A stretch of DNA of 64,000 bases from Puffinus mauretanicus (taxonomy: Eukaryota > Chordata > Aves > Procellariiformes > Procellariidae), in NCBI GenBank assembly GCA_023333565.1, contig JAJKFH010003229.1, forward strand, positions 3,632,001-3,696,000, written 5' to 3'. Position numbers and translations under genes: made by a program. The notes under the pieces are model-generated. The model ran no database searches and was not told the DNA's origin. It was given only the letters and a program-made list of their open reading frames with translations. Position 1 is the first letter of the stretch. Every line of letters begins with the position of its first letter. Of the stretch, positions 61,301 to 64,000 are shown one piece after another.

Positions 61301-63449
61301 AAAGTTGCTAGGATTCTGCCGCCTAGCAGGACATCGCCCATTTAAACCGGCCAAGAAATCTGGGATTCTACCTCATTTGCTGCTCACAAGCAATGAGGCT
61401 TGGAAAGTGAGTCAGAGGAGAATAAGCATGGGCTTTCTGCTGGAGGAGCGCAGATGCTACATAGAGAGCCTACACATTGAGGTCCAAAATAGGCTGTGAC
61501 AGGGAGCATCGTGAAACGATAACAAACTAAAGGTAGAACAACCATAATCAAGTGTTGAGCTGAATAGAGTGGAGGGGCAGCCAAGAAAATCAGTTTCCAT
61601 ATGCTACTGCTTTTGCCAAGCTAGCTCCTATAGCACGTGCAGCACACAGACTCTTCAGGCCCTGCTAGGCTGTGCGTTGCACTGCGCTGCTCATTCCTGT
61701 GATGGAAACTCAAGGAGGAATAAGTCCAGTCAGCACATACATTACATCACACTTTTGTTTTCATTTTCCCCGCAAATTTAAACTGGTATTTTTTTTCCAG
61801 TGTGATTCAAATACCAGTCTGAGGAGGTCATTCAGAGGAAGGATTTGTTCTTTGCTTAGCTGGCTGGAGATCAGCGTTAAGCTTCGGACATGGCCGTGCT
61901 TTAAGACCTAGCTAACGCACCGTTTAGATGTCCTGCACAAAGCTGTGGCCTCCTCTTTCACTGTTCTGCAGTGAGTTACCCACTGGAGTAAGGCAACGAG
62001 ATAAGTTTTTCTGCACTGACTTAGCTATTACCGGCAGAGACAATGGCACTGCAGCACCCTCCGGCCACGAGTTCTGCTTTTCACCCTGTGGCTGATTACA
62101 GGCTCGTAGACATTGCTGGAAAGTCTCCATTGACTCTGATGGTCTGTGGAGCAAACCTGCGCACAGCATAAATGCCTCACGGTAGGCTGCAGCTGCACAT
62201 CAGACAATGTTCGGAGCAGAGATGAAATCCAGGCTCATGTCCTCAGTTCAGCGGCTCATTGCCACACGCGCTCACAGGGGAGAAAGGGTGTGTACGAAGT
62301 CAAGCAGGGGGAGATTTACTGAATAGGAGGGCCCGACTGTCCCGTCCCATTAGCCACGTCTGCTACCACACATATGCTCTCAGCGGCGTGATGTGGTAGA
62401 GGCCACGTAACTCCTGAGTGTCCCTGGCTCTCCACCCTCACAACAGCTGCATCCAGCCCTATACGCGTATAGAAATGCCCCCATGGAAGTCGTTTCAAGC
62501 CCGTTACAGCTGTGACCTTGCAGAGATCAGCTCAGCAAGCTGGCAGAGCCGGCAGCGCTCTGAAGCTGCTTTTAATGCAGAAGGGGACATTGCAGAATTC
62601 CTCTTCCCTTTCTAGTTGTGTCTTTCTTAAAGAAAGTTTTTGACATGGCTTTGGTCCAGCTGGCTCTCTGAGGAAAGGAGAGTCTTTCCACACATAAACC
62701 TGTTCTGAATTTTATGATTTTTTTTTTTAAATTGACAAAGTTAAACATGTCAATTGTCAGTTGGTTTAATGAAAGAAGGGAGAGGAAAGAGAGAGTTTTA
62801 GGCATGTGAAACCTCTTGTTCTTAAAAACAAAATGGAAACTTAAAACCAATCAGTGCTGCATATGGGCCCTAATGATCTCTGCAGGCAATAGGAATGCAA
62901 ATAACGAGGGTTATTTTAAGAACTCAATAAGTAATCAAGTTCCTATTTAGGCTGGGCTGATCACAAGCAAATAAATAGTTCCTTCAATTTCAGAGCACAC
63001 AGCCTTGGGAAGTCACAGTCCCGCAGTGGCTAGCCTTTAAAGTAGTTGCAGCCTCTCCGTGAGAGTTAATTCGAGGACAAAGGGAATAAAATAGGAAGCA
63101 CACCACTTTGTCGATGTGTGATGTGTGTCTTATCTGTTACAGAAAGCATTCTCCCACAGGGAGGAAGAAGGACTGATCTTCACCGGCACAGCAGGACTCT
63201 CTTTCTGCCGACGCTCTTACAAAGGGTCTGAAGTAGATAAAAACCTTTTCCAAAATCTGTCCAGATCGTCCCTGCCTGGTAATGTTTTCAGACACATTTA
63301 TGAGGGATGATCTAGCGCTATAGGTACAGATGGACTAGCAACAAAATGAATATGACTGTGACTGCAGTGCACCTATCTGGATTGGCAGCAAGGGAATTTT
63401 AGTGACAGAACAAGGAATTTAGTGGAATGTGGACATTTGAAACAGGAAA

Positions 63450-63480
63450 GGCCAGATTCAGCTCTGGTGTAAGCAGCACG
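63450..63480 (+). repeat. Decayed sauropsid repeat fragment
   Basis: GGCCAGATTCAGCTCTGGTG then TAAGCAGCACG matches the 'gggccagattc..ctctggtgtaa' start of the common repeat. A possible opposite end (GACGGAATTTAGATCTGACC) lies near 63801. Confidence 0.45.
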
Positions 63481-63915
63481 GGTCTTAGCCAGCCAAGACT
63501 CCATCTGTTTTAAGGAATCCCCAAAATAAAGCCATGCCTTCCTCTGGTGTGCAGCTATGTATCCCCAACGCAATAGGAGCACGTGAGTCTCTGCCGGGTC
63601 TTGCCAGGCCCCAGGAGCACAGCCGCAAGGTCCCACATTGAGCTGGGTGGCTCTGCGCTAGCTCTCTAGGGACTGGGGAAGGAGTTGCGTTTCATCTGGC
63701 CCATCAGGGAAACTGGGCCCATAAAAGAGAACTGGAGACCAAATAGCACTTTGTGAGCTTGCCTCTACCACCACGGTGAAGCCAGTGGATTCCTGAGCTC
63801 GACGGAATTTAGATCTGACCTTGTTTTAGTCTCTCATCTGAGATAAGCCAGCTAATTCAATCTGCAAGTCTGACTAACTTGAGCCAGAGAATTTTGTACC
63901 CAGACAGGCAGTGTA

Positions 63916-63939
63916 ATTACGTAATAATTCAATTGAATT
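63916..63939. promoter_or_regulatory. Adjacent palindromes ATTACGTAAT and AATTCAATTGAATT
   Basis: Positions 63916-63925 form ATTACGTAAT, the consensus-like site for PAR-bZIP factors and NFIL3. It is directly followed by the 14-base palindrome AATTCAATTGAATT (63926-63939). Binding is inferred from the motif only. Confidence 0.35.
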
Positions 63940-64000
63940 TCTGTTGAAGATGTATTCCTAGAGGAAATACAATTGTTTAGACATGTAACAGGAATTCACG

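Larger units (their letters stand above)
58361..64000. other. Non-coding flank 58.4-64.0 kb
   Basis: No gene is recognised. A perfect 8-base inverted repeat with a 10-base loop is at 62730-62755. A decayed repeat fragment is at 63450-63480, and two adjacent perfect palindromes lie at 63916-63939. The ORFs here are short and without domains. Confidence 0.55.

Noticed and set aside
1..64000. CRISPR arrays, operons, tRNA or rRNA genes
   Set aside because: No regularly spaced identical repeats, no prokaryotic gene organisation, and no tRNA B-box or rRNA-like sequence was seen on reading the window.

Overview
This is a vertebrate nuclear window, most likely from a bird. The coding blocks are short exons with GT-AG introns. 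The 3' exons match the AMPK-related kinase HUNK, and the interspersed repeats are CR1 retrotransposons, including a short copy with the typical 3' end followed by a TCTAT-type tail. Compact introns (about 1 to 5.4 kb) and low repeat density also fit a bird, although a crocodilian or turtle is not formally excluded. Nothing looks bacterial or viral.

From 1 to about 17.4 kb lies the 3' half of HUNK on the + strand. Five coding exons are visible: 2835-2970 (end of the kinase domain), 7529-7697 (UBA-like segment), 8650-8733, 14170-14350, and 16719-17365 (long C-terminal tail and stop). Their phases are mutually compatible and together they encode about 404 residues. From memory of the mammalian protein, a short segment (about 16 residues) expected between the third and fourth exon was not found. 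A 3' UTR follows, with candidate AATAAA signals at 17901, 18319, 19590 and 20324.

From about 20 kb to the end I see no convincing protein-coding gene. This would be the gene-poor flank after HUNK, and MIS18A, the next gene in mammals, was not found. The flank contains a CR1 3' end (25.92-26.02 kb), a MIR-like SINE fragment (33.06-33.21 kb), a degenerate tandem satellite of about ten monomers of roughly 160 bp carrying telomere-like TAACCC stretches (36.15-37.69 kb), an AT-rich microsatellite (44.68 kb), and an old, dead CR1/L3-like remnant (57.42-58.36 kb). There are also several CpG-rich islets and decayed copies of a common sauropsid repeat built around CATTGACTTCAATGG. Most remaining ORFs are chance ORFs.

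The observations most worth following are the telomere-like satellite, a pair of related ~110-bp segments (13.78 kb in a HUNK intron and 25.77 kb downstream), the missing HUNK mini-exon, and the CpG-rich islets that could be promoters of unannotated transcripts.
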